Shown: piece after piece, positions 20,701 through 31,678 of the stretch
Layout: the number at the start of each line of letters is the position of its first letter
Position numbering within the stretch: position 1 is the first letter of the stretch
Assembly (NCBI GenBank): GCA_001724245.1
Contig: MEDX01000048.1
Location: 1 to 31,719, forward strand
Length of the DNA stretch: 31,719 nt
Direction of reading: 5' to 3'
DNA from: Fonticula-like sp. SCN 57-25
Taxonomy: Eukaryota; Nucleariida; Rotosphaerida
Translations under genes and position numbers: made by a program
Notes under the pieces: generated by a model
Seen by the model: the letters and a program-made list of their open reading frames with translations, nothing else
Databases searched by the model: none
What the model was told of the DNA's origin: nothing

Positions 20701-23063
20701 CTCTGCCGTCTATGGATTTGGTACACTGCTCAACGGGTGCGAGCAAGGGCGAGCATGTCCTCGTGGACGCTGAATCGGAGGCATCCACGGGCGACGCGAC
20801 CCAGGCGGCCGCGTACCTGACCGAGATTAAGATGGTGCGGATGGGCGCGCCCCTCTCGCCGACCGTCTACCTCTTTGCGCGCAACCAGGACGGCGACCTG
20901 TGGGCGTACCTGATGTTTTCGCCGAGCGTGCCCGACGAGGGAACGGCGCGCCTCGCCGTCCGCTTTGGCCGCGTCCCCTTGCAATTGGTGGCGCGCGACA
21001 GCGTATCGCAGAGTACGCCGCTTGCTCAATCAAACAAACAAAAGTACAAGGCTAACGTGCTTGCGCAGAGCGCCAAAATGAGTACCGCTTCGACTCGATT
21101 AGGCCCTTTGAAAATGTAAACGGTTACTCGGGCGTGTACGTCTGCGGCGCGAGCCCTGTCTGGCTGGTCCAAACGGAGCGCGGCGGCCTCCGTCTGCACC
21201 CGGCACGGTACGCTTGGGTCTCTTTCACCTCAGCGCCTCACGCTCTCGCCTGCAGCGCCGCCGTCCCCGTCTGGGCCTTTGCTCCCTTCAACACGCCGTC
21301 GGGGCCTTACGGGTTTATTACGCTCGACACCACCGACACGTTCAATGTGTGCAAGCTGCCCGAGGGCGTCATGCTCGAAATGCCTTGGCTCACGCGGCGC
21401 GTCCCGCTCCGCCGGACGCCCTACTTTGTCACATACAACCGCGATCTCCTGCACTATGTTGTGGTACGGCCCTCCGCCCCCGCCGCGCTGTGCCTGACCC
21501 GCGCCCGCAGGCCACTTCCAAGCGCGTGCCGTTCGTCAAGCCCTTGCTACCCGATCAGGAGCCCGAGGCCGCCGAGGCGCCCGCCGACGATACCTGTGCG
21601 CGCTTTTTTTGTTGCTCCCCGCCGCTAATTCGGGATGAAAACCGCAGCGATGAAGCCCGAGCTGCAGCGGTTCAGCATTGACCTCATTTCGCCAATGAAG
21701 AACTTTGAGACGATTGACACGTACGCTGTCGCTAGTCATTTGCCCTTTTGCTTACCGGCGTCGCTCGCCAGCCTGGAGCTCCGCGAGTACGAGCGCGTGC
21801 TGTCGCTCAAGACGCTCCGCCTCAACTCGCAGCAGACGCAGAGCGGGAAAAAGTCGTTTATCTGCGTCGGCACGGGCCTCTTGCGGAGCGCAAACATCAT
21901 CAGCAACGGGCGGGTACGCACGGGCTACCTCTGCTCTCGTGTGGCTTCTCACCCTTTTCCACAGCTCCTCGTGTTTGAGCTGATCACCGTGGTGCCGGAC
22001 CCGGACCACCCCGAGCTGGCGGTGAAGCTCAAGCTTGTGTTTGAAAAGGAGTATAAGGGCCCTGTGACGGCCGTGGCGGAGGTCGCCGGCCAGCTCGCGC
22101 TCGGCGTGGGCCAGCAGGTGTGGATCCACAGCTACGACGACGGCGACCATCAGCCAATCGCGTTCCTGGATGGGCAGCCTTACGCCACGCAGCTCCTCGG
22201 CATCAAAAACTATCTCTTGATCGGGGACTTTTCAAAGAGCATCTGGTTCGCACGCTTTAGGGTACGAGCGCCTCCTTTGGGGGATGACTTTGTGACCGTT
22301 TTGTTCACGCTGGCCACAGGATGCGCCATACAATGGCCTGGATGTGCTGGGCCGCGACTGCCGCCAGCTGCGCGTCACCGCCGTCGAGTACCTCGTTGAC
22401 CACTCCAATCTGTACTTTGTTGTAACCGACGAGGCCAAGAACGTCCACGTCTTCACCTACGCGCCACAGCGTGTCGAGTCAGCCAACGGTCAGCGCCTGC
22501 TGCACCTCGCCGACTTTCATCTTGGTTCCCTCGTCCAGCGCCTGGTGCGCTTGCCGATGGCGACGAGCAACAAGGTCACGCAGCACATGGTCATCGCCGG
22601 TACGCATATCTAGACTCAAAACTATGAATCTAATGTGTTTGTTGCAGCGACCGTGGACGGCTCGGTGGGCACGCTACTGCCGCTGGTTGAAATGCGCTTC
22701 CGCCGCCTGCAGCTGCTGCAGCGCAAGCTCAATAGCGCGTCGAGCCGGCCTGCTTGCCTCAACGCGCGCGGGTTTAGGTGCGCGCTAGCGTGCCGTTTTG
22801 CTTCTTTAGTAACGCTTTTATTGTGCAGGCTCGAAAAGCGCGTTCGTGCTGCGTCGTCGAATCGAAACAAGAACCTGCTCGATGCTGAGCTGCTGTGGGA
22901 GTTTGTTTTGCTTTCGTCAACGCAGCAGGTACGGCGAGCTGTTCATTCACTCGCTTGGACTAACCTGCTTTTTTCTCAGCGCGAACTTGCGAACCAGATC
23001 GGCTCGACCGTGCAGCAGATTCTCGAGGATCTTTATGACATGGACAAGTCGGTGACGCTCTGA
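17737..23063 (+). CDS. CPSF1: Cleavage and polyadenylation specificity factor subunit 1 (CPSF1/Cft1)
   Basis: Twenty-four exons splice to 1374 residues, near the 1,350-1,440 of the family. CPSF1 is the triple beta-propeller scaffold of the polyadenylation machinery, holding WDR33/CPSF30 for AAUAAA recognition. Conserved blocks run in order: DAKVAILKYDP, FLQGYYGPTLAILYEP, VPKPIGGVLLVSTN, VFVGSRLADSLL, TTCSGLNQSGSLY, GYSGVYVCGASPVWL, ERGGLRLHP, FEKEYKGPVTAV, FVVTDEAKNVHVF, ADFHLGSLVQRL, TVDGSVGTLLPL, and the C-terminal helices LLDAELL and ANQIGSTVQQILEDL. The MMS1-like N-terminal and CPSF_A C-terminal domains are both present. The start (MVFCSVY) lies in a 27-nt first exon. Intron 19528-19633 is long and could contain a 27-nt cassette (19578-19604). 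An acidic Lys/Arg insert around 20390-20560 is less conserved. Confidence 0.95.
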
Positions 23064-23073
23064 GTGTGTGCTT

Positions 23074-23091
23074 CATCATCATCATCATCAT
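23074..23091 (+). repeat. (CAT)6 microsatellite
   Basis: Six CAT units lie 11 bases past the CPSF1 stop, in the 88-bp gap between the convergent CPSF1 and PIG-A genes. It is a simple repeat in overlapping 3' UTR territory. Confidence 0.9.
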
Positions 23092-23151
23092 TGTCACCAT
23101 AAATATAATGTACATAATTATCAAATAACATTGTAGTGCTACGGTAGCCCG

Positions 23152-24942
23152 CTATGTGTCCTTTTGCTTCTCGGCGTTCTGGCACAGCTTGTGATACCTC
23201 GGCACGTTGAACTCTATGACGCTGTCGATGCCGCTCCTCGGGAAGAGCCACTCGAGGAGTTGGTAGAGAATAAAGTCGATGGCCACAATGATGCAGAGCA
23301 GCTTTCCCGCCCAAACACCGCACCCATAGTACCTACGTAGCCGCTCGATGAGAGGCAGAGGCTCCATCTTCATCGTCTCGCGGTACACGCGCTCGGTGCG
23401 CTCCGCCACGTCGTTCCACGAGTACATCTTCTTGACCTGCTCGTGGAACTGCTGCGGCACGACCTCGTGCGCCGACTGCACCGCCATGTCCACCGCCTTG
23501 ACCAAATCTGCCGGGCCTGTGTGAGCATCGAGTATAGAGCAGCGCGGCGCGCACCATCAACGTCGGGCTTGGCAAAGTGGACCATATTGCCGGGCAGCAC
23601 CTCGGGGACGCCGCCGACCTTGGTGCTGACGACGAGCAGCCTGCAGCGCTCTTGTGTGAGAAGCAGGTACAATAAAGTGTTAAAAGGAGGCGCACCCGCA
23701 GCTCGCCGCCTCAACAATGGCAATACAAAAGGCCTCGGTGAGAGACGTGTTGAGAAAGATGTGGCCCTTGACGAGAATCTGCGCCAAGTCAGCCATCAAG
23801 CAAGGATACTCGCCACCAAACGCAAAGTAAACGTACGTCGCGAACTTCCGAGTGCTTGACTGCGCCGATGAGGTCGACGCGGTCGTGCAGCTGAAACTTT
23901 TCCCTCATTTGCTCAAGCTCGACCCTCTTTGGCCCATCGCCACCTGCGCCAGCGTGTCAGCCAAGCGGCCACAGGTAAGGAAAAGAAGCGCGCACCGATG
24001 ATAAAATGAACGTTTTCGTGCGCGCGGCACACCTTTGGTATGATGGACACGAGTAGGTCGACGCCCTTGCGGTAGACAAGTCGGCTGACGGCGACAATAG
24101 TGACTGTGCAACACACCCTCGTTAGCCAACAGCGCAGTGGCTCATGTAACCGCACTCTTTTTACTGTCGCGCTTCGCCGGGTCCGGGGTAAACTCTGTGG
24201 TGTCAACGGCGTTGGGCACGACCGAGACGTTGTGCGGGTTGAGGGCAGCGCGGAGCACCGTATTCTCCTTGCTCGTGTGCGACACGCAAATGACGTGGTC
24301 AATGTCCGAGAGCGTCGCCTTAAGGAGCTTGTTGCTGAGGATGGAGCTCACGTCAGCAAAGCCAAAGAGGGAATGGTCCGTGAAAACGGTGCGGATCCCC
24401 ATCGTCCGCGCGTGCAGGATAGCCTCATGGCACATGCTCGACGGCGCCTGATGCCCGTGTACAATGTCAATGTTCTCGCGGATAAAGATGTTGCGAAACA
24501 TCGGAAAGTAGCCATAGATCGTCGGCAGCGTCGCGGCGCTCACCATTACCACGCCGGGCACGTAGTACACCTTGAGGCCGTTCGAGAGATACCTCACGCC
24601 AGCGCGCTTCCCGTACGCGTGCGTGATGACAACCACCTAAGCGGCCAAAAGACAATGAGAATCTAATACGGTTCCAAAGGTGAGAGACGCACCTTGTGGC
24701 CGCGCTTGATGAGACACTGGGCCAGCTGGTACTGATGGCTCTCGACGCCGCCAAAATTGGGGTAGAAAAAGTCTGACACCATGCTGCCGGCATCCGTCAG
24801 CATCCATCAAGACCATACCAATAGACAGGTAAAAGAAAGAGCAGGGTAGTCATAGACATGACCGCGAGGGAACAGGCCCCCTGCGCGGCATATGCTTCGC
24901 GTACCAGACATTGAGCCGCCGGCCGGCCACCCCGTCGGCCAT
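23152..24942 (-). CDS. PIGA: PIG-A/GPI3, catalytic subunit of GPI N-acetylglucosaminyltransferase
   Basis: Eight exons (24942-24905, 24783-24693, 24636-24156, 24103-23996, 23943-23837, 23778-23696, 23640-23555, 23516-23152) give 452 residues. The protein transfers GlcNAc from UDP-GlcNAc to phosphatidylinositol on the cytosolic ER face, the first step of GPI-anchor synthesis. It is a GT4 glycosyltransferase: [19 protein letters not shown] at the N-terminus, [57 protein letters not shown] and the EX7E motif in [16 protein letters not shown] single hydrophobic segment near the C-terminus ([16 protein letters not shown]) is the membrane anchor, and the lumenal tail is short. The 12-residue first exon is supported by the human-like '[11 protein letters not shown]' join. 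Other subunits of the complex are not in the window. Confidence 0.96.
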
Positions 24943-25155
24943 CTTCAGGTCACGTGATGATCAATGGTAAGGAATAATTCACCTTCACCGCGCTGCGCTC
25001 GACCACCTCTTGCCGCCCCCGTACGCGACCGTTCCGACGCGCCCCCTTTTCTAGGTAGTCTGCGTTGGGCGCGAGACGGGCATCGCCGCCGCGAACGTGG
25101 GATTTTGGTAATAAATTGTTTTTCTTGGGTGGATCGTGCGTCGCCCTTTTAACCC
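24943..25155. promoter_or_regulatory. PIG-A/histidine kinase divergent promoter with TCACGTGA
   Basis: The 213-bp interval contains an 8-bp palindrome TCACGTGA at 24950-24957, an E-box, only 8 bp upstream of the PIG-A start codon. CACGTG is bound by bHLH factors such as Cbf1/USF/MITF-type proteins. There is no GCAAACT word and no clear TATA. Confidence 0.5.
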
Positions 25156-28100
25156 ATGGCCTCCGTCGCGCCCACGGCCGAGGATCAAGGGTCGTCCCGC
25201 GGCGAGAGCTGGCTGGAGGTGCCGAGCGATCTCCCGCGATGGAAGCGCGTTCCTCCGCCGACGTCGCGGTGGTACAAGTGCGCGTCCGCGGCGAACCATT
25301 CTTTTTACGTGCATCGGCTGTCGCTCAAGTTCCATGATCCCGCCCTTGAGGACTACTACCACAAGGCCGTGACCGTGCCGAGCAAGCAGCGGATGCTCAA
25401 CACGTATCTGCTCATGTCGCTGCTTCAGAACTTATGGGCTATCATGTCGTTTGTGTGGCTCCCGGTGCACTATGCGAGCAACCCATTCACGTCAATCTAC
25501 CTTATAGTGCTGTCCTTGACGGCCACCATCACATGGTTCGTCTGCTTCCGGATCTTTGTCACCGGGCCATCATTTGCACACAAGTACGCCTCATTACGCT
25601 TGCCTTGGCCGGTGCACTAACCGCCGCGCGTGCTCGAACCTTGCTAGCCGCTGGATGCTGGATGTGATGAGAAGTGCCTTTTTCTTGCAGTGGGTGTGCG
25701 TGACCTACACGGGAATGCTGTGGACTACGACCATACCGCTGAATGACGGCGCGCGGTTCCAGGCGACCGCACTATACCTTTTATTGTATGTGGGTATCAC
25801 TTTTCTTTGCACGCCGCCGTTCTGCGTGCACGTCATCAACTCAGTCATTTGTACCACCTTTTTCGCGGTCTCGCTTGGGCATTCGTTCAGGATCATAGAG
25901 CCCGTCTGCGATCACGGGTTCATCTCGCTGGAAGACGTGAAAATGTGCGTTATTTTAAAAATGTTGTCGTGTCTTTTTGCGTATTTGCTAACGATGACTG
26001 CAGGGAGCGCATCATTTACGGCTCGTCGTACCACGGGCTTTTCTACTCGGCGATCATGTACCCGGTCACGATCGCCATTGTGTGCGCCGCCCAGACGTGG
26101 CAGCATGAGGTGCGCCCCGCTCCCCTTTGTGTCTGCGGCTCACCGCGGCCCGCGCAGATGTACCTTCGCAGCGCCATGGTCATCAACCTACACTCAAACC
26201 ACATGGCGCGCCAGCTTGAGCACGCGCGCAGCAACCAAAAGATGCTCTTTGAAAACATGTCGCACGATTTGCGCGACCCGCTTAACGTGATCGTTGGCCA
26301 GGCCGAGTTCCTGCTGCGCTCCAACTCGGAGGGGCCGGCGCTCAGGGCCGATGACGCGGTAGCGCTAGTGACCGCCGCCTCCCCGCCCGCCAGTGCGTCA
26401 CAAGTTCGCGCATTGGCTTTCGGATGGCTGACAAAGTATGGCATAGGTCGCACGGCGCGCAACGGCGCGCTCAAGAGCATCGTCCAGACCGCCTCGCACA
26501 TCAAGAACATGGCGGAGGACCTGCTCGAGCTAAGCAAGCTCGAGAGCGACGCCGTCCCTATTGTCATCTCGCAGTTTTCCGTCCTGGTACGAGCGCATAG
26601 TTTGCTGCCAGTGTCGCTGGGCATGTGCTGAATATGTTGCTAGCCGCTGGTGCTGGAGCAGATGAACAATCTCGGGGTGACGCTTCGTGCGCAGTCATCG
26701 CAGGTGACCGCCTGCGTGTACGCACTTTTCTTTCCTTTCCGTCCGCTGTGCTCACCGCCTCGTTCTATAGGTATATATCGCAGCGTGCTGAGCGCGTGGT
26801 TTACGGCGCGCTTGTTCGCCTGCGCCAGGTGCTGACCAACCTTATGTCCAATGCGACAAAGTTCAACAGCGTTGCCGGCGAGGTGGCGCTCGTGGTGGAC
26901 GTGGTGAAGGAGGGCGGCCACTCGGTTGCCTTCCTCTTCCAGGTGTACGACACTGGATCTGGGATTGCCAAGGAGGACATGTCCAAGCTGTTCAACCGCT
27001 ACGCTCAATTTTCGGCGTCCGGGAGCAGCGTCGGATTTGGCCTCGGCCTGGCGGGCTGCCGCATCCTCGTGTCGCACATGCGCGGCACGGTGCTTGTCGA
27101 CAGCGAGGAGGGCAAGGGGTCGTGCTTTTCGGTGATGCTGCCCTTTGAGCTCGAGCGCATCAACGGCCGCGGGTCGGCGTGGTCGATCGAGACCATTGAC
27201 AAGTCTGTGTTTGACCCGCAGCACGTCGTTGGCGAGAGCGGCATCACGCTCGGCGGCCTACGCTCGCACTGGCTGTATCCAAAGTGCGCGGTTGACATGC
27301 TGCTGGAGTCGGGGCCGTCCATGGAGGACCGCCCGCTTGCGTTCGTCAACAAGCTGTGCATCCTTGTCGACGCTCGGCCGCTGTCGTCAATGTGCCTCGA
27401 GCTCTACCTCAAGGACTTTAAAAAGATCGTGCGGTACGCGCCAACAAACGACGACGCGCTCGACACGGCAGAGAGGCTGCTCGAGCTTTCGCATACCAAC
27501 ATGTCGAGCGTATGCTTTATCTTTACGTGGTGTGACCGCCGATCGGTACGACCCCATGCTGTTGCTGTAGAAATACTAACGCTGCTGTTTTCGGTCGCAC
27601 AGCTCGGGGAGGCTGAGAGCATCGACGCGGGAGAGTTGCCGGTCGTGCGCGCGATCAAGGCGAACCCCATCCTATTTAATCGAGGTACGCCGCGCCGCCG
27701 CTCGATGCGCGATTAGCTAACGAGCGCCACAGTGCACTGCGTCGTCATGGTCCCCCCGATGGTCTCGGTCGTTCCCGACGCGGCACTCGACTGGGTGAGC
27801 GTGTTCCACGTGCCCCTCTCGCGGTCAAACCTGTCGTCTTTGTTTGACGACCCGGCGAGCACGTCGATCGCCGAGGTGCCGAGGCGACGCAACAGCGCGC
27901 CCGACGACGACGAGCCGACCATGAACGCCGACGTGAGCCGCAAGGTGCGCTGAATGCATGTGGGTATGTTGTATGGTTGCTGATGGGTTGGCGTGCAGCT
28001 CGCTGGCCTCACCGTGCTCATCGTGGAGGACAACCCGGTCAACCAAGCGCTGGCGGATTCGATCCTTACGTCGGTAGGGATGACGACCGTCCTCGCCGAC

Positions 28101-28499
28101 AATGGCTACTCGGTACGTCGCCTTGTGCCGCGTGCGGCTTGGCTGACATGTTGGCGGCTGTGCAGGCGATAGAAAAGTGCCGCAGTGGCAAGATTGATAT
28201 TGTGCTGATGGATTGGAAGCTTAATGGAGACGTCGATGGCGTCGAGGCCGCGCGGCGGATCAGGGCCAACGAAAAGGAATTCTCGTTGCCCCATGTACAT
28301 ATCCTCGGAGTAACGGGTGCGCCTTGCTCACGATGGCTGGCTGTTTGCTCACCGGTGCCTCTCGCTAGCCAATGCATTCACGCACCACACGGACCTCGCG
28401 ATGGCGGCGGGTATGGACGACGTGCTGCTCAAGCCTTACCATACCGAGCAGCTGCTCGCCGCGATGGCGAACTTTGTCCCGGACCTAATTAGTATATGA
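25156..28499 (+). CDS. Membrane-bound hybrid histidine kinase with a degenerate and a true receiver domain
   Basis: Twelve exons (25156-25583, 25648-25944, 26004-26109, 26158-26392, 26447-26586, 26644-26717, 26771-27545, 27603-27684, 27733-27944, 27999-28112, 28166-28316, 28369-28499) give 914 residues. About six hydrophobic segments fill residues 80-275. HisKA follows with the phospho-acceptor H313 in SHDLRDPLN. The ATPase has its N box at NLMSNATKF (about 450-458), G1 at DTGSGI and G2 at GFGLGLAGC. Residues about 612-775 look like a receiver fold without the phospho-Asp. The C-terminal receiver has D794 (VEDN), phospho-acceptor D837 (VLMDWKL), T/A in VTAN, and K893 in LLKP. The intracellular chain should therefore run His to Asp, needing a separate HPt and response regulator. 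No extracellular sensor loop of size is visible; the signal is unknown. The exon 4-5 join removes an in-frame 54-nt intron. Confidence 0.92.
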
Positions 28500-28799
28500 T
28501 GCTTCTGATGTATAATATGTTGTACTTGTAGAACTGGTAAGCTTTTTTTTCTATTTGTTGTCGTTTTGAGGTTTTCTCGTTTTTTGTTGGCTTTTTTGCT
28601 GCAATGCATTGCAAGACACGCGTTCGCGCTGTCAAATATTCAATATAATTTGGGGCTATGATGAGGAACCAATCAGATCGGCTGCAGCCAGATTGTCGAC
28701 CAATCAGGATAATTCAATAACCATGACAAACTAGCTCCACGTGGAAACGGCGACGACCACTTACCACGACACCAGCTCCCCAGCAAGCGGCCGTTTGAC
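28500..28799 (+). promoter_or_regulatory. PRMT1 upstream region: T-rich tract, palindrome, two CCAAT boxes, E-box
   Basis: No gene is seen in this 300-bp gap. It opens T-rich (28538-28597). A perfect 14-bp palindrome, TGCAATGCATTGCA, is at 28600-28613. Two CCAATCAG words at 28669-28676 and 28700-28707 lie 31 bp apart, about three helical turns, as NF-Y sites often do. An 8-bp palindrome CCACGTGG (E-box) is at 28737-28744, about 56 bp before the PRMT1 start codon. Together they look like a strong constitutive promoter. Confidence 0.6.
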
Positions 28800-29996
<1,197 letters not shown>

Positions 29997-30145
29997 TAGT
30001 AACAAAACGGCATGTGTTTAATGAAGAGCTTTTACTTTCGTGTTATTTTCATTGTTCGCAGAGCTCTCAACAGAATGTGTCGTATGATAAGGAATACTGT
30101 ACTATACTGGTACTTCACCCATTCACACCCACATTCATATTCGAC

Positions 30146-30151
30146 AAAAAA
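30146..30151 (-). terminator. Pol III-type T6 terminator for RNase P RNA
   Basis: On the minus strand a run of six T lies about 20 nt past the paired 3' end of the RNase P RNA. It is the expected RNA polymerase III stop signal and supports both strand and transcript end. Confidence 0.65.
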
Positions 30152-30170
30152 GAAAGAGTAGTCGTGTATG

Positions 30171-30580
30171 CCCCCCCCGCCACGAGAGTAGTCTGAATTG
30201 AGTTGTAGGGCTCCTCCCCCGGGCTCGCACCCGGGCGACTCGCCCCACCTCGCGTATTGAACTAGCAGGATTTCGCCAGTGGGCATGCACATTTCAGAGC
30301 ATACGGGCCTTCAAGGCTCCCGCCATCAGGCGCGCAGAGAGGCGTCAACGGCCACGTGGGCCGCGTCCACCGCCAATCCCGCGTCGCCCTCAGGGAACCG
30401 ACCCACACCATTGGGCACACGGCCCGTTGCTGGTTACCCACCTTCCGCCAATGGCGGAACCATTCCTCACGAATGGCTGGGGTGGCTTCTCTCAGACCTT
30501 CACCAGGGGTGGGTGGGTGGGAGGAGGACCCCTCCCCGTTCGTTTTCCCCTATGAACCGAGCTTCGCGACGGAGGGGGGG
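30171..30580 (-). ncRNA. RPPH1: Nuclear RNase P RNA
   Basis: The catalytic RNA of RNase P, which removes tRNA 5' leaders. Read on the minus strand it carries the eukaryotic P RNA landmarks in order. A G+C-rich 5' strand (C7 at 30580-30574) pairs with the 3' end (G8 at 30178-30171) as P1. GCGAAGCTC follows at about 30568-30560. CR-I GAAGGTCTGAG is at 30501-30491. CAGCAACGGGCC, a CR-II/III-like word, is at 30432-30421. AGTTCAAT of CR-IV is at 30263-30256. CR-V CAATTCAGACTAC is at 30200-30188. GTCTGA of CR-I and TCAGAC of CR-V form the universal P4 helix. The CR-IV and CR-V words are nearly identical to human RPPH1. Length about 410 nt is in the eukaryotic range. Short ORFs here have no coding support. 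Exact ends are estimated. RNase MRP RNA is the alternative, but the CR-IV/CR-V flanks match P. Confidence 0.93.
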
Positions 30581-30705
30581 AATACACAGACTACCCCCGG
30601 ATAACGCGTGCGATTCGCTTATATAGGGAGCAGGCCAATCCGCGCGCGGAATTGTGGGATTACCTGTGACTGAGGAGCGGTTCGCTGACACCCAAAGTGC
30701 GCACC
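30581..30705. promoter_or_regulatory. RNase P RNA/GCLM divergent promoter
   Basis: Only 125 bp separate the RNase P RNA 5' end from the GCLM start codon. CTTATATAG at 30618-30626 reads as CTATATAAG on the other strand, so one nearly symmetrical TATA box could serve both directions: about 38-45 bp upstream of the P RNA 5' end, and 80 bp upstream of the GCLM ATG. A CCAATC word is at 30635-30640. A pol III type 3 layout (upstream TATA, T6 terminator) is the simplest reading for the RNA gene. Confidence 0.6.
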
Positions 30706-31678
30706 ATGGTCGTCGTAAGGTCGCCGGATATCAAGGCGACGCCGCACGCGCACGGCGGCGACGTCATGAAGAATGTGCGAATAGGGGAAGGGAGGAGAGA
30801 GAAGAAGGTATTGGTATAGTGGCGGCAGCTGACAGGATGGGGTAGGTCGCCGTGATACTCAAGGGAGCCCTGGCCGCCATGAAGCAGAACGACAAGCACG
30901 TGTACGCGGAGGCGGACGCCTTTCGTGTGAGGGCCTGCAACAGGGACGACGTTGAAGTGACAGGTACCGCCGCGCGAATCCCAACCCGCGAACGCACGAT
31001 GTGCTGATCGCTGCTTTACAGCCAAGTTGTTCCTCAATACGCTCGACCCATCGCTAGTGACGTCAGCCATCTCAGAGCTCTGTAGTCAGCTCGGGATCAC
31101 CTACATTGACGTCGTCGTTCTGGCTGTGAATGGACCGTCGGGCGTGGGCGGGTCGCCCGCGCCGCTCGACGCCTCGTTTCTCGCCGATTTTACTCCCGTC
31201 TGGAAGGTGCGACCCCGGATGACAAATCGACCGGCCGCAGGAATCAAGTATACTGATGCACGCGCATAGGCGGCGGCAGAATTGAAGAAGAGCCGCCGCA
31301 TTCTCAACCTTGGACTTGCCGATTTTGGTGCCCTCCAGTTGGAACAGCTGGTGAATCACCTTGGCGATCACCCCGATGTCAATCAGGTCAACATTGACCA
31401 GTGCTGCTTGGTGCCGCGCGATCTCAACGACTTTGCTATGACGCACGGCATTACGCTTCTTACACACAGCGACCCTGTCCGTACGGCCCTCTCCTTTCTG
31501 CCGCTCGCGCTTTAACGTGTATCTGCTAGACGTGTTGCCGTCCGCTGAGCTCGACAGCATCCTGCGCGAGCACGGCGACATCTCGAACGACCAGCACGCC
31601 CAATGGCTCATGCGCCACTCGTCTGTTGACCAGACGCGTGGTGTGGTGCTTGAAAAGGGCTGGCTCCTGGGCGCCTAA
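30706..31678 (+). CDS. GCLM: Glutamate-cysteine ligase modifier (regulatory) subunit
   Basis: Five exons (30706-30774, 30846-30963, 31022-31206, 31270-31480, 31530-31678) give 243 residues. GCLM is a catalytically dead aldo-keto-reductase-fold protein that binds the catalytic ligase subunit, lowering its glutamate Km and easing glutathione feedback. Diagnostic blocks: TAKLFLNTLDPSL, QLGITYIDVVVL, GLADFGALQLEQL, VNQVNIDQCCLVPRDLNDFA, GITLLTHSDP and a C-terminal RGVVLEKGWLL. The NQVN---CC-VP-DL-AFA pattern separates GCLM from true aldo-keto reductases. It is shorter than animal GCLM (about 274), mostly in the N-terminal third and in the loop after the LDPSL block. The catalytic subunit is not in the window. 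The start is the first ATG and lies in the short divergent promoter shared with RNase P RNA. Confidence 0.92.

Noticed and set aside
30181-30290. tRNA-like T-arm (GGTGCGAGCCC) suggesting a tRNA
   Set aside because: No matching acceptor, D or anticodon arm. The hairpin is part of the RNase P RNA 3' domain.
30032-30626. Short ORFs on both strands of the RNase P region
   Set aside because: They cover conserved structured-RNA words, have no domain resemblance and low-complexity composition.
30171-30660. Possible LTR or transposon remnant with TATA
   Set aside because: No terminal repeats, target duplication or coding remnant; RNase P RNA explains the sequence.
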